DNA of 6,020 nt, taken from assembly GCA_929200485.1 (NCBI GenBank), contig CAKMZU010000164.1, positions 1,942 to 7,961 of the forward strand, read 5' to 3'. The DNA comes from an uncultured Gammaproteobacteria bacterium (GTDB lineage: Bacteria; Pseudomonadota; Gammaproteobacteria; Pseudomonadales; DT-91). Shown here one piece after another: positions 1 to 6,020 of the stretch (position 1 is its first letter; each line of letters starts with the position of its first letter). The notes under the pieces were generated by a model. That model was not told where the DNA came from, did not search any database, and was given only the letters and a program-made list of their open reading frames with translations. The translations under genes were made by a program, and so were the position numbers.

Positions 1-1142
1 CTGCAAGAGACCCGAGAGGCTTTGCGACCAAGTTTTATACCGGTCAAGGTAACTGGGATTTAGTCGGTAATAACTTGCCGGTGTTCTTTATTCGTGATGC
101 GATGAAGTTCCCTGATATGGTGCATTCGTTAAAACCTTCACCGGTTAATAATATTCAAGACCCGAATCGGTTTTTTGATTTCTTCTCACATAATCCATCA
201 GCAACCCACATGCTGACCTGGGTTTACAGTGATTTTGGAACACCTGCGAATTACCGTCAAATGGATGGCTTTGGGGTTCACGCCTATAAAATGATTAACT
301 CACAAGGCAACGTGCACTATGTGAAGTTTCAATGGAAAAGTAAGCAGGGGATTAACAACTTATCAGCAAAGCAGGTGAAGGAAACTCAGGGAAAAGATTT
401 TCAGCATATGACACGCGATTTGTATGATGAAATTAACGCGGGTAACTTCCCGCAATGGGATTTATATGTGAAGGTCATTAGACCTGATCAGCTGGATGAT
501 TTTGATTACAATCTGCTTGATGCAACCAAAATGTGGCATGACATTGAAGAAGTTAACGTCGGCACCATGACATTAAATCGAATGCCAAAAAACTTTTTTC
601 AAAGCACTGAGCAAGTAGCGATGGCACCGGCAAACCTGATTCCCGGTATTGAGCCATCAGAAGATCGCTTATTGCAAGGGAGAGTGTTCTCTTACTCTGA
701 TACGCAATTGTATCGTTTGGGGGCAAACCACCAGCAATTGCCAATTAACAAGCCTAAGGTTGCAGTAAATAACTATAACCAGGAAGGCGCGATGAATATT
801 GGCAATACAGATTTGGATGTTAATTATCAGCCTAACCATGCCGGAGTTAAAGAAGATACAACGGCTAAACACAGCCAGATTAAATTAAAAGGCTATGTTC
901 AGCAGGCTGGAATAAAAAAGATGCAGGATTTTAAACAGGCAGGGCGCTTGTATCGTAGTTTCACAAAACAGCAGCAGGATAATTTGATAAAGAATCTTGC
1001 CGGTGATTTGGGTGCAGTAAAAGATTCTGCGGTTAAACATCAAATGCTGAGCTTCTTTTACCGAGCGGATAAAGGTTATGGCAAAAGATTAACCAAGGCA
1101 GTTGATGGCGATATTAAACAGGTAAAAATGTTATCCCATTAA
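1..1142 (+). CDS. katB: Haem catalase, KatB type, C-terminal ~379 residues (5' end outside window)
   Basis: Monofunctional haem catalase, which breaks hydrogen peroxide down to water and oxygen. The reading frame is open from the left edge (first complete codon at 3) to TAA at 1140-1142. It enters in the conserved core with ARDPRGFATKFYTGQGNWD, then GNNLPVFFIRDA, which carries the distal-pocket Asn. The proximal haem motif GRVFSYSDTQ supplies Arg (681-683) and the haem-ligating Tyr four residues later (693-695). STEQVAMAPANLIPGIEPS and RLGANHQQLPIN are family-typical. Roughly 100-130 N-terminal residues, including the catalytic His and any signal peptide, are missing, so cytoplasmic or periplasmic location cannot be judged. 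The C-terminus ends soon after the usual small helical region, so this is a small-subunit catalase without the extra flavodoxin-like domain. The ankyrin gene 58 bp downstream matches the katB-ankB arrangement. OxyR control is likely by analogy, but the promoter is not visible. Catalase is certain; the katB name rests on recalled similarity and context. Confidence 0.95.
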   Translation, partial: ARDPRGFATKFYTGQGNWDLVGNNLPVFFIRDAMKFPDMVHSLKPSPVNNIQDPNRFFDFFSHNPSATHMLTWVYSDFGTPANYRQMDGFGVHAYKMINSQGNVHYVKFQWKSKQGINNLSAKQVKETQGKDFQHMTRDLYDEINAGNFPQWDLYVKVIRPDQLDDFDYNLLDATKMWHDIEEVNVGTMTLNRMPKNFFQSTEQVAMAPANLIPGIEPSEDRLLQGRVFSYSDTQLYRLGANHQQLPINKPKVAVNNYNQEGAMNIGNTDLDVNYQPNHAGVKEDTTAKHSQIKLKGYVQQAGIKKMQDFKQAGRLYRSFTKQQQDNLIKNLAGDLGAVKDSAVKHQMLSFFYRADKGYGKRLTKAVDGDIKQVKMLSH

Positions 1143-1187
1143 TCGGAAGGATAGCAGGGTAGCTTTAACCAAAGGTTTATTAACGAT

Positions 1188-1195
1188 TAAGGAGG
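1188..1195 (+). promoter_or_regulatory. Strong Shine-Dalgarno of the small ankyrin gene
   Basis: TAAGGAGG is a full-length match to the 16S rRNA anti-Shine-Dalgarno core and ends 5 nt before the ATG at 1201. It fixes the start of the ankyrin gene and suggests efficient translation even if the transcript comes only from the upstream catalase promoter. Confidence 0.85.
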
Positions 1196-1200
1196 GCACG

Positions 1201-1740
1201 ATGAGAAAATCAATCATTATTATTAGCCTGTTTCTAGTTTTTTCAATCACCGGTCACTCCGATGTAACGCCAAAAGAACAACTGGAAAAGTTAGAAGCTT
1301 ATTATTTTGCCGCCGCAAGAACCAATAATACAGAAGTGATCGAGACCTTTATTCAGGCAGGATTCCCGATTAATGAAAAAAATGCAGCGAGCTACACCGC
1401 ACTCATGATAGCCGCTTACCATGGTAATAAAGACGTGGTGAATACATTGTTGGATTTAGGTGCAGACCCCTGCGTTGAAGATAAGCGCGGGAATACAGCA
1501 TTGCTTGGGGCGATTTTTAAAGGCGAGTTCCAAATTGCCAAACGCTTGATACAGGCTGATTGTAATCCAAATCATCAAAATAATGCAGGCCAAACGGCTT
1601 TGATGTATACCGCCTTGTTTGACCAGAAAGAAATTCAGCAGTTGCTCGTCAAAAAAGGCGCTGATGAGACCTTAAGAGACCATTCAGGCAACTCAGTTAA
1701 AAACCTTTCTGATTTAAACCCGGGTAGTGATATTAAATAA
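1201..1740 (+). CDS. ankB: Exported ankyrin-repeat protein, AnkB-like catalase partner
   Basis: A 179-residue ankyrin protein. Residues 1-20 form a Sec-type signal peptide: MRK followed by a hydrophobic core rich in Ile, Leu and Phe, with a plausible cleavage after GHS at residue 20. The mature part is almost wholly ankyrin repeats: a degenerate first one at about 32-63, then about 64-96 (YTALMIAAYHGN...LLDLGADP), 97-129 (NTALLGAIFKGE...NPNHQN) and 130-162 (QTALMYTALFDQ...KKGADETLRD), with a short polar tail. Cys91 and Cys121 are the only cysteines. The gene follows the catalase by 58 bp with no visible terminator, so the two probably form an operon. In P. aeruginosa the exported AnkB encoded next to katB is needed for full KatB activity and peroxide resistance; the same role is inferred here from position, size and signal peptide. 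No catalytic motif is present, so a binding or scaffold role is expected. Confidence 0.9.
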   Translation: MRKSIIIISLFLVFSITGHSDVTPKEQLEKLEAYYFAAARTNNTEVIETFIQAGFPINEKNAASYTALMIAAYHGNKDVVNTLLDLGADPCVEDKRGNTALLGAIFKGEFQIAKRLIQADCNPNHQNNAGQTALMYTALFDQKEIQQLLVKKGADETLRDHSGNSVKNLSDLNPGSDIK

Positions 1741-1799
1741 AGGGAGGTTTCAACTTCTACTCTTAAATAGTTTCATGCGCTCTTTGTCAAACAAGGTAA

Positions 1800-1816
1800 T
1801 AAAACGTTTTAACGTT
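1800..1816. repeat. Palindrome TAAAACGTTTTA with a second AACGTT copy
   Basis: TAAAACGTTTTA at 1800-1811 is a perfect 12-bp palindrome. Its core AACGTT (1803-1808) recurs at 1811-1816, giving two palindromic hexamers with a period of 8 bp. With no loop it would not make a good RNA hairpin, so a dimeric protein-binding site is more plausible than a terminator. It lies about 60 bp after the AnkB-like stop codon. In such AT-rich DNA it may also be chance. Confidence 0.35.
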
Positions 1817-1977
1817 CAATATCAAGGCGCAACATATTATTCTCATTTGGATTGCTAATAATACGATCAATTTAAATTTTTCTGCGCTACATGTATCAAG
1901 TTTAATTTTATTATTAATCAAACATTTTTTTTAAATTTATGAACGATTCAATTACAGGAGTCTCTATAGATTAATAT

Positions 1978-2000
1978 GTTGGTTAAATGGTGTAACCAAC
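1978..2000. repeat. Perfect 8-bp inverted repeat upstream of the large ankyrin gene
   Basis: GTTGGTTA (1978-1985) and TAACCAAC (1993-2000) are exact reverse complements separated by 7 nt (AATGGTG). The dyad ends 45 nt before the ATG at 2046. As RNA it would form an eight-pair stem in the 5' leader; as DNA it could be an operator. It is not followed by a run of T, so it is a poor candidate for an intrinsic terminator of the upstream operon. Confidence 0.55.
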
Positions 2001-2045
2001 TTAGAGGTTTTAATGCCGATACACGATTAAGATGGCAGTGAGTTT

Positions 2046-3239
2046 ATGAAAAAATCGATTTATAGCATTTTTCAGTTTTTCGTAATTAAAAAGTTTCTTT
2101 TTGCATTGGTTTTTGCGATGTGTTTTAGCCAGGTTTGCTTTTCCATTCTGCCAGAAAAGCAGGATCTAGAGAGTCTGCTCAGTTCAGATGAGTCAGAATC
2201 TATTAAACATTTGAATAAAATGCTATCGCAAGAAGACAGTGGGACTATTGTTCGCTGGCTTCATAGCCCCATGTGTGAGAGTGGTCAGGCTGCTGTCGCT
2301 GCTAGCCCGCTGGCAATGGCTGCTAAAGCAGAAAGTTCGAAAGTGTTAGATTTTTTTGTTGGCAAAATAACGCCATACTTTAAGGAGCAGAAAAAAAATG
2401 GAGAGTCTCTTTGGGGGAAGGATTCTTCGCGGCCGTATGACTTGGAGCTTCTTGTGCAATCAGGTAATTGCCCATATTCTGGTAGTAATCCTGTACTATA
2501 TCACAAAGAATGCCAGCCAAAAATCTCATCATTACATAAAGCAGCTAGATCTAATGCCTCTTTGCGCTGGTCTAGTCAGTCGGAATTTTATGAATCAAAC
2601 AAGGAGTTTGCAGAAGCACCTGTAGATTATCACATGAGGCCTCTCCATTGGGCTGCGCATAAAGGGAATACTAAACTAGCCATAACGCTTATGTGTCTTT
2701 TTGGGGTGGATGTTAATGCTCGCGCTTGCGGTGATCTTACGCCGTTACATTTTGCAGCTAACAGTGGGAATCCTGCTATAACGAATTCGCTATTGGAATT
2801 CGGTGCTGATCCCAATGCGTTAAGTAGTAATTTGGAATCACCATTGCATTTAGTGACAACTTGGCAAGCAGCGTCTTTACTTGCAGCCGCAGGGGCGAAT
2901 CTTTCGGAGAAAAATTCTGATGATAACAGCCCTTTGCATGAAACAGCCATTTATGGTCGCTTACCTGTAATGAGGGTTTTACTGAAAAATGGAGCGGAGA
3001 TCAATGCACTAAACAAAAAAGGCGATACTGCTTTATTTGAGACTCTGGCTTTTAATCATCCCAAAGGTTCTCATCTTCTGATTGATGCTGGCGCTGATCC
3101 ATTGTGCACGGGTAGAGATTATCTACCAGCGAAGGTGGCAAAGAACCTAAACATTTCTCCTGATATACTTCCAAAGGTGCTTCGGCCTGAGCCATCAAGT
3201 CCATTCTCATGCATTCCTTATAAGGCCGCTCTGCGATGA
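2046..3239 (+). CDS. Exported multi-ankyrin-repeat protein of unknown function
   Basis: A 397-residue ankyrin protein not recognised as a named family. The N-terminus (KK at 2-3 and 15-16, then a hydrophobic stretch at about 17-33) looks like a Sec signal peptide with cleavage near CFS at 31-33; no proper lipobox is visible. Residues 34-190 are divergent, with two degenerate repeat starts (SPLAMAAK at 87-94, SSLHKAAR at 161-168). Clear repeats begin at RPLH 198, TPLH 232, SPLH 265, SPLH 295 and TALF 328, spaced 34, 33, 30 and 33 residues, with GVDVN, GADPN, GANL, GAEIN and GADP at the hairpin turns. The repeat starting at 265 is three residues short. A ~40-residue tail follows. Seven cysteines lie beyond the signal peptide (77, 142, 156, 217, 228, 354, 388), so disulfides are possible if exported. 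ATG 2046 is chosen because it precedes the whole signal peptide and an in-frame stop lies at 2028; the Shine-Dalgarno is weak (AGTGAG). A protein-binding envelope role is inferred. Confidence 0.85.
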   Translation: MKKSIYSIFQFFVIKKFLFALVFAMCFSQVCFSILPEKQDLESLLSSDESESIKHLNKMLSQEDSGTIVRWLHSPMCESGQAAVAASPLAMAAKAESSKVLDFFVGKITPYFKEQKKNGESLWGKDSSRPYDLELLVQSGNCPYSGSNPVLYHKECQPKISSLHKAARSNASLRWSSQSEFYESNKEFAEAPVDYHMRPLHWAAHKGNTKLAITLMCLFGVDVNARACGDLTPLHFAANSGNPAITNSLLEFGADPNALSSNLESPLHLVTTWQAASLLAAAGANLSEKNSDDNSPLHETAIYGRLPVMRVLLKNGAEINALNKKGDTALFETLAFNHPKGSHLLIDAGADPLCTGRDYLPAKVAKNLNISPDILPKVLRPEPSSPFSCIPYKAALR

Positions 3240-3355
3240 ATATCAGCCCAATAATCTCAGCTCGTGAAGGTCTTTCTGGAGGGGCTTGCAACTTGCTTTT
3301 ATCTCCGTTTGGTTGTACTTAATCAGTTTATTGGTATTTTTGGGTGAATTGGATG

Positions 3356-3370
3356 CTGTGAAATGCACAG
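3356..3370. promoter_or_regulatory. LexA-box-like dyad in the uvrA promoter (non-canonical spacing)
   Basis: CTGTGAAATGCACAG contains the CTGT...ACAG half-sites of a gammaproteobacterial SOS box and is a perfect 5-bp dyad (CTGTG/CACAG). The distance is CTG-N9-CAG, not the usual CTG-N10-CAG. It covers about -36 to -22 relative to the start predicted from the extended -10 at 3377-3385, where a repressor would block polymerase. uvrA is a classical LexA target in E. coli. The spacing defect keeps confidence low: it may be a degenerate LexA site, another regulator's site, or chance. Confidence 0.35.
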
Positions 3371-3376
3371 TTAGCT

Positions 3377-3385
3377 TGATATACT
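3377..3385 (+). promoter_or_regulatory. Candidate extended -10 promoter of uvrA
   Basis: TGATATACT combines the TGn extension with TATACT, five of six matches to the sigma-70 -10 consensus. No good -35 hexamer lies 16-18 bp upstream, as is common for extended -10 promoters. Transcription would start near 3392, giving a leader of about 20 nt before the ATG at 3413. Confidence 0.5.
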
Positions 3386-3403
3386 GATCCATTGCTTAAT
3401 TTT

Positions 3404-3407
3404 GGGG
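3404..3407 (+). promoter_or_regulatory. Ribosome binding site of uvrA
   Basis: A GGGG tract ends 5 nt before ATG 3413. It is a modest Shine-Dalgarno, but its position supports this start, as does the match of downstream residue numbers to E. coli UvrA. Confidence 0.5.
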
Positions 3408-3412
3408 CTCTT

Positions 3413-6020
3413 ATGCAAGAGATCGTATTACGCGGTGCACGCACCCATAACCTTAAAAATATCGACTTAACGATCCCTCGGGATAAGTTGGTGGTGATTA
3501 CAGGGTTATCTGGATCAGGGAAGTCGTCACTTGCCTTTGATACGCTTTACGCTGAAGGTCAAAGGCGTTATGTGGAATCGCTATCCACTTATGCCCGACA
3601 ATTCCTGTCGGTGATGGAAAAGCCGGACATTGATCATATTGAAGGCCTGTCACCCGCCATATCCATTGAACAGAAGTCGACGTCACACAACCCACGCTCC
3701 ACTGTCGGAACAATCACAGAAATATACGACTATCTACGTTTATTGTATGCGCGCGTAGGCGATCCAAGATGCCCAACCCATGATTTACCCCTGAGCGCCC
3801 AGACAGTCACGCAAATGGTAGACACCGTGCTGGCTATGCCAGAAGGTAAAAAGTGCATGTTGCTTGCACCTGTGGTTCAGGAGCGTAAAGGTGAGCATTT
3901 GCACTTGTTTGATAAGCTCCGAGCGCAGGGGTTTATTCGGGTGCGTATCGATGGCATTGTTTGTGATATTGATGACACGCCAGCGCTTGATAAGAAAAAG
4001 AAGCATACCATCGAAGTGGTGGTAGATCGATTTAAAGTCAAAGAGGGCATTGAGAACCGACTGGCGGAATCGTTTGAAACGGCACTTCAGTTGTCAGATG
4101 GCGTTGCTACTATTGTCGAGATGGATGCCAATGAAGAGTGCGTCGTATTCTCTGAGCGCTTTGCCTGCCCTAAATGTAACCATAGTGTGCCGCAGCTTGA
4201 ACCGCGCATGTTTTCATTTAACAGCCCCTTTGGCGCTTGTGGTGATTGCGATGGTATTGGCTTGCGTCAATTTTTTGATCCTAAACGGATTGTGGTTGAT
4301 GGTGATTTGAGTTTGGCTGAAGGCGCTATTCGTGGCTGGGACAGACGCAGTATTTATTACTTTCAGATGCTGCAGTCACTGGGTAAACACTATGGATTTG
4401 AAACCAGTACGCCTTATAAAAAATTATCCAAGTCGATTCATAAAACGATTTTATTTGGTAGTGGCGAAGAACCGATTAAGTTCACCTATATCAACGACCG
4501 TGGTGATACCTACCAGAAAACACATCCGTTTGAAGGCATTATCCCCAATTTTGAACGCCGTTTTCGAGAAACTGAGTCGCAAACCGTTAGGGAAGAGCTT
4601 TCCAAATATATGACGACCTCTGCTTGTGAGACTTGTGGCGGCTCGCGATTGAATGAAAATGCCAGGCATGTGTTTGTTGATGATCGTACCTTGCCAGAAA
4701 TCACTGCAATGAATGTTGGGGATTGCCAGACGTATTTCTCACACTTGGCATTTGAAGGTGCAAAAGCCACGATTGCAGAAAAAATTCTAAAAGAAATCTC
4801 TGAGAGGCTGACTTTTTTGGTGGATGTCGGGTTGAATTATCTGACCTTAAGCCGAAGCGCAGATACCTTATCGGGCGGTGAAGCGCAGCGCATTCGTTTG
4901 GCGAGTCAAATAGGCGCAGGGCTTGTTGGGGTAATGTATATTCTGGATGAACCGTCGATTGGTTTACATCAGCGTGATAATGACCGATTACTTAAAACCT
5001 TAAAGCACCTTCGTGATCTCGGTAATACGGTCATTGTGGTTGAGCACGATGAGGATGCCATTCGCACGGCTGACTTTATTGTTGATGTTGGGCCAAAAGC
5101 GGGTGTTCATGGTGGGCAAATCGTTGCTGCGGGGGATTTTGACGCCATCGTAAATGCTAAAGAATCTATTACAGGTCAATACCTGTCAGGTGAAAAAGTC
5201 ATTGCGGTGCCTGAGCATCGAACGCCTGTCAATGAAGAGCAGAAAATACAATTAACCGGTGCTAGCGGAAATAATTTGCAATCGGTTAATTTGACCATAC
5301 CTTTAGGCTTGTTTACTGCGGTGACCGGGGTTTCAGGTTCAGGAAAATCTACGTTAATCAATCGAACACTGTACCCGATAGCAGCAACTGAGTTAAATGG
5401 CGCAACGACTTTGACGCCATCGCCATTTGATACCATTGATGGCCTTCAGCATGTCGATAAGTGTATCGATATTGATCAAAGCCCCATTGGGCGAACACCA
5501 CGCTCAAATCCTGCGACCTATACAGGGATTTTTACTCCTATTCGTGAGTTATTTGCTGGGACGCAAGAGGCGCGATCAAGAGGTTATAAGCCGGGTCGCT
5601 TTAGTTTTAATGTTAAAGGTGGGCGGTGTGAGGCCTGTCAGGGTGATGGTGTCAGTAAAGTGGAGATGCACTTTCTGCCGGATGTTTATGTCTCTTGTGA
5701 TGTCTGCAAAGGTAAACGCTATAACCGTGAAACGCTGGAAGTGACCTATAAGAATAAAAGCATTTCAGATGTGTTGGATATGACCGTTGAAGATGCCTTG
5801 ATGTTTTTTGAACCTGTACCGCAGATTGCCAGAAAACTGCAAACACTGGTTGATGTGGGTTTGTCCTATATTCGTTTAGGGCAGGCGGCTACAACCTTAT
5901 CTGGTGGTGAAGCCCAGCGTGTTAAATTATCGAAAGAACTCTCTCGAAGGGATACAGGCCAAACGCTTTATATTCTTGATGAGCCAACAACCGGGCTTCA
6001 TTTTCATGATATCCAGCAGC
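3413..6020 (+). CDS. uvrA: UvrA, excinuclease ABC ATPase subunit (3' end outside window)
   Basis: UvrA dimers scan DNA for bulky lesions and load UvrB in nucleotide excision repair. The frame is open without interruption from ATG 3413 to the right edge, about 869 residues; E. coli UvrA has 940, so roughly 70 are missing. Two ABC ATPase modules are visible. The first has Walker A GLSGSGKS (31-38, Lys37), the zinc module Cys252/255/276/279, a CETCGG pair (Cys405/408), signature LSGGEAQR (486-493) and Walker [11 protein letters not shown] (Asp512, Glu513). The second has Walker A GVSGSGKS (639-646, Lys645), the zinc finger Cys739/742/762/765, signature LSGGEAQR (829-836) and Walker [11 protein letters not shown] (Asp856, Glu857). 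Numbering differs from E. coli by at most one, confirming the start. All key residues are present and nothing looks broken. It is probably transcribed from its own promoter in the preceding 60 bp, possibly under LexA. The protein is cytoplasmic and DNA-bound. Confidence 0.98.
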   Translation, partial: MQEIVLRGARTHNLKNIDLTIPRDKLVVITGLSGSGKSSLAFDTLYAEGQRRYVESLSTYARQFLSVMEKPDIDHIEGLSPAISIEQKSTSHNPRSTVGTITEIYDYLRLLYARVGDPRCPTHDLPLSAQTVTQMVDTVLAMPEGKKCMLLAPVVQERKGEHLHLFDKLRAQGFIRVRIDGIVCDIDDTPALDKKKKHTIEVVVDRFKVKEGIENRLAESFETALQLSDGVATIVEMDANEECVVFSERFACPKCNHSVPQLEPRMFSFNSPFGACGDCDGIGLRQFFDPKRIVVDGDLSLAEGAIRGWDRRSIYYFQMLQSLGKHYGFETSTPYKKLSKSIHKTILFGSGEEPIKFTYINDRGDTYQKTHPFEGIIPNFERRFRETESQTVREELSKYMTTSACETCGGSRLNENARHVFVDDRTLPEITAMNVGDCQTYFSHLAFEGAKATIAEKILKEISERLTFLVDVGLNYLTLSRSADTLSGGEAQRIRLASQIGAGLVGVMYILDEPSIGLHQRDNDRLLKTLKHLRDLGNTVIVVEHDEDAIRTADFIVDVGPKAGVHGGQIVAAGDFDAIVNAKESITGQYLSGEKVIAVPEHRTPVNEEQKIQLTGASGNNLQSVNLTIPLGLFTAVTGVSGSGKSTLINRTLYPIAATELNGATTLTPSPFDTIDGLQHVDKCIDIDQSPIGRTPRSNPATYTGIFTPIRELFAGTQEARSRGYKPGRFSFNVKGGRCEACQGDGVSKVEMHFLPDVYVSCDVCKGKRYNRETLEVTYKNKSISDVLDMTVEDALMFFEPVPQIARKLQTLVDVGLSYIRLGQAATTLSGGEAQRVKLSKELSRRDTGQTLYILDEPTTGLHFHDIQQ

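Larger units (their letters stand above)
1741..2045 (+). other. AT-rich intergenic region between the two ankyrin genes
   Basis: 305 bp without a convincing gene on either strand, and visibly richer in A/T than its flanks, especially from about 1860 to 1945. It contains a weak potential RNA hairpin at 1782-1796 (six pairs, one of them G-U, around CAA; no clean T-tract right after it), the AACGTT cluster at 1800-1816, several simple AT palindromes such as AATTTAAATT at 1869-1878, an isolated AGGAG at 1956-1960, and the inverted repeat at 1978-2000. A TTGTCA hexamer at 1784-1789 resembles a -35 box but has no good -10 at the right distance. The length and composition suit a promoter/leader for the downstream gene, though no single promoter could be fixed. 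Confidence 0.6.
3240..3412 (+). other. Intergenic region ahead of uvrA
   Basis: 173 bp with no gene seen on either strand. It should contain the end of the ankyrin transcript, yet no stem followed by a T-run was found; the T-run at 3335-3340 has no stem before it. The right part holds the uvrA promoter elements listed separately. There is no divergent ssb gene here, which is the neighbour of uvrA in E. coli. Confidence 0.6.

Noticed and set aside
553..872. Two overlapping open frames on the - strand inside the catalase gene
   Set aside because: They lie opposite strongly conserved catalase sequence (the haem-ligand region), have no recognisable motifs, and are explained as shadows of the + strand gene.
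1978..2000. Reading the inverted repeat as the intrinsic terminator of the catalase-ankyrin operon
   Set aside because: There is no T-tract directly after the stem, it lies about 240 bp past the stop codon, and it is close to the next start codon.
2398..2625. A 75-codon + strand frame inside the large ankyrin gene
   Set aside because: It is out of frame with the ankyrin coding sequence, has no domain or separate leader, and the ankyrin frame is continuous across it.
2046..3239. A host-directed ankyrin effector of the Legionella or Coxiella kind
   Set aside because: The protein begins with a Sec-like signal peptide and lies beside a catalase-ankyrin pair and uvrA; no secretion-system genes or effector C-terminal signal can be seen.
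3248..3334. CCAATAA and TTATTGG as arms of a terminator between the large ankyrin gene and uvrA
   Set aside because: The 7-bp arms are more than 70 bp apart and A/T rich, so a chance match is more likely than a functional stem.
3356..3370. A canonical LexA box
   Set aside because: The half-sites are separated by one base too few for CTG-N10-CAG, so it is reported only as a LexA-like dyad.
4050..4770. Several open frames on both strands inside uvrA
   Set aside because: The UvrA frame is uninterrupted here with conserved motifs (both zinc-module cysteine pairs and the CETCGG pair), so the other frames are by-products.
5176..5846. Open frames on both strands over the second ATPase module of uvrA
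   Set aside because: They overlap the second Walker A and zinc finger of UvrA and have low-complexity, motif-free translations.

Overview
The window looks like the chromosome of a moderately AT-rich gammaproteobacterium. The evidence is a KatB-type catalase followed by a small exported ankyrin protein, as in the Pseudomonas katB-ankB pair, and a UvrA whose landmark residues number almost exactly as in E. coli. The genus cannot be named from this sequence. All recognisable genes lie on the + strand.

Layout. (1) Positions 1-1142 hold the last ~379 residues of a haem catalase; its start and promoter lie off the left edge. (2) After 58 bp and a near-perfect Shine-Dalgarno comes a 179-residue ankyrin-repeat protein with a signal peptide (1201-1740), the AnkB-type partner of the catalase. 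(3) A 305-bp AT-rich gap (1741-2045) holds a symmetrical AACGTT cluster and a perfect 8-bp inverted repeat. (4) Positions 2046-3239 encode a second, larger, unrecognised exported ankyrin protein of 397 residues. (5) A 173-bp intergenic stretch carries a candidate extended -10 promoter and a LexA-box-like dyad that is one base too short to be canonical. (6) uvrA runs from 3413 off the right edge, about 70 residues short of its expected end.

How the genes fit together. The left half is a peroxide-defence module: a catalase that removes H2O2 and an exported ankyrin protein that, by analogy with P. aeruginosa AnkB, supports catalase function. The second ankyrin protein sits directly downstream and is also predicted to be exported, so it may be a further envelope adaptor for the same stress response; that is inference from position and architecture only. 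uvrA, the damage-recognition ATPase of nucleotide excision repair, appears to be a separate transcription unit. I found no RNA genes, mobile elements, CRISPR array or convincing intrinsic terminators. The least explained parts are the 397-residue ankyrin gene and its leader region.
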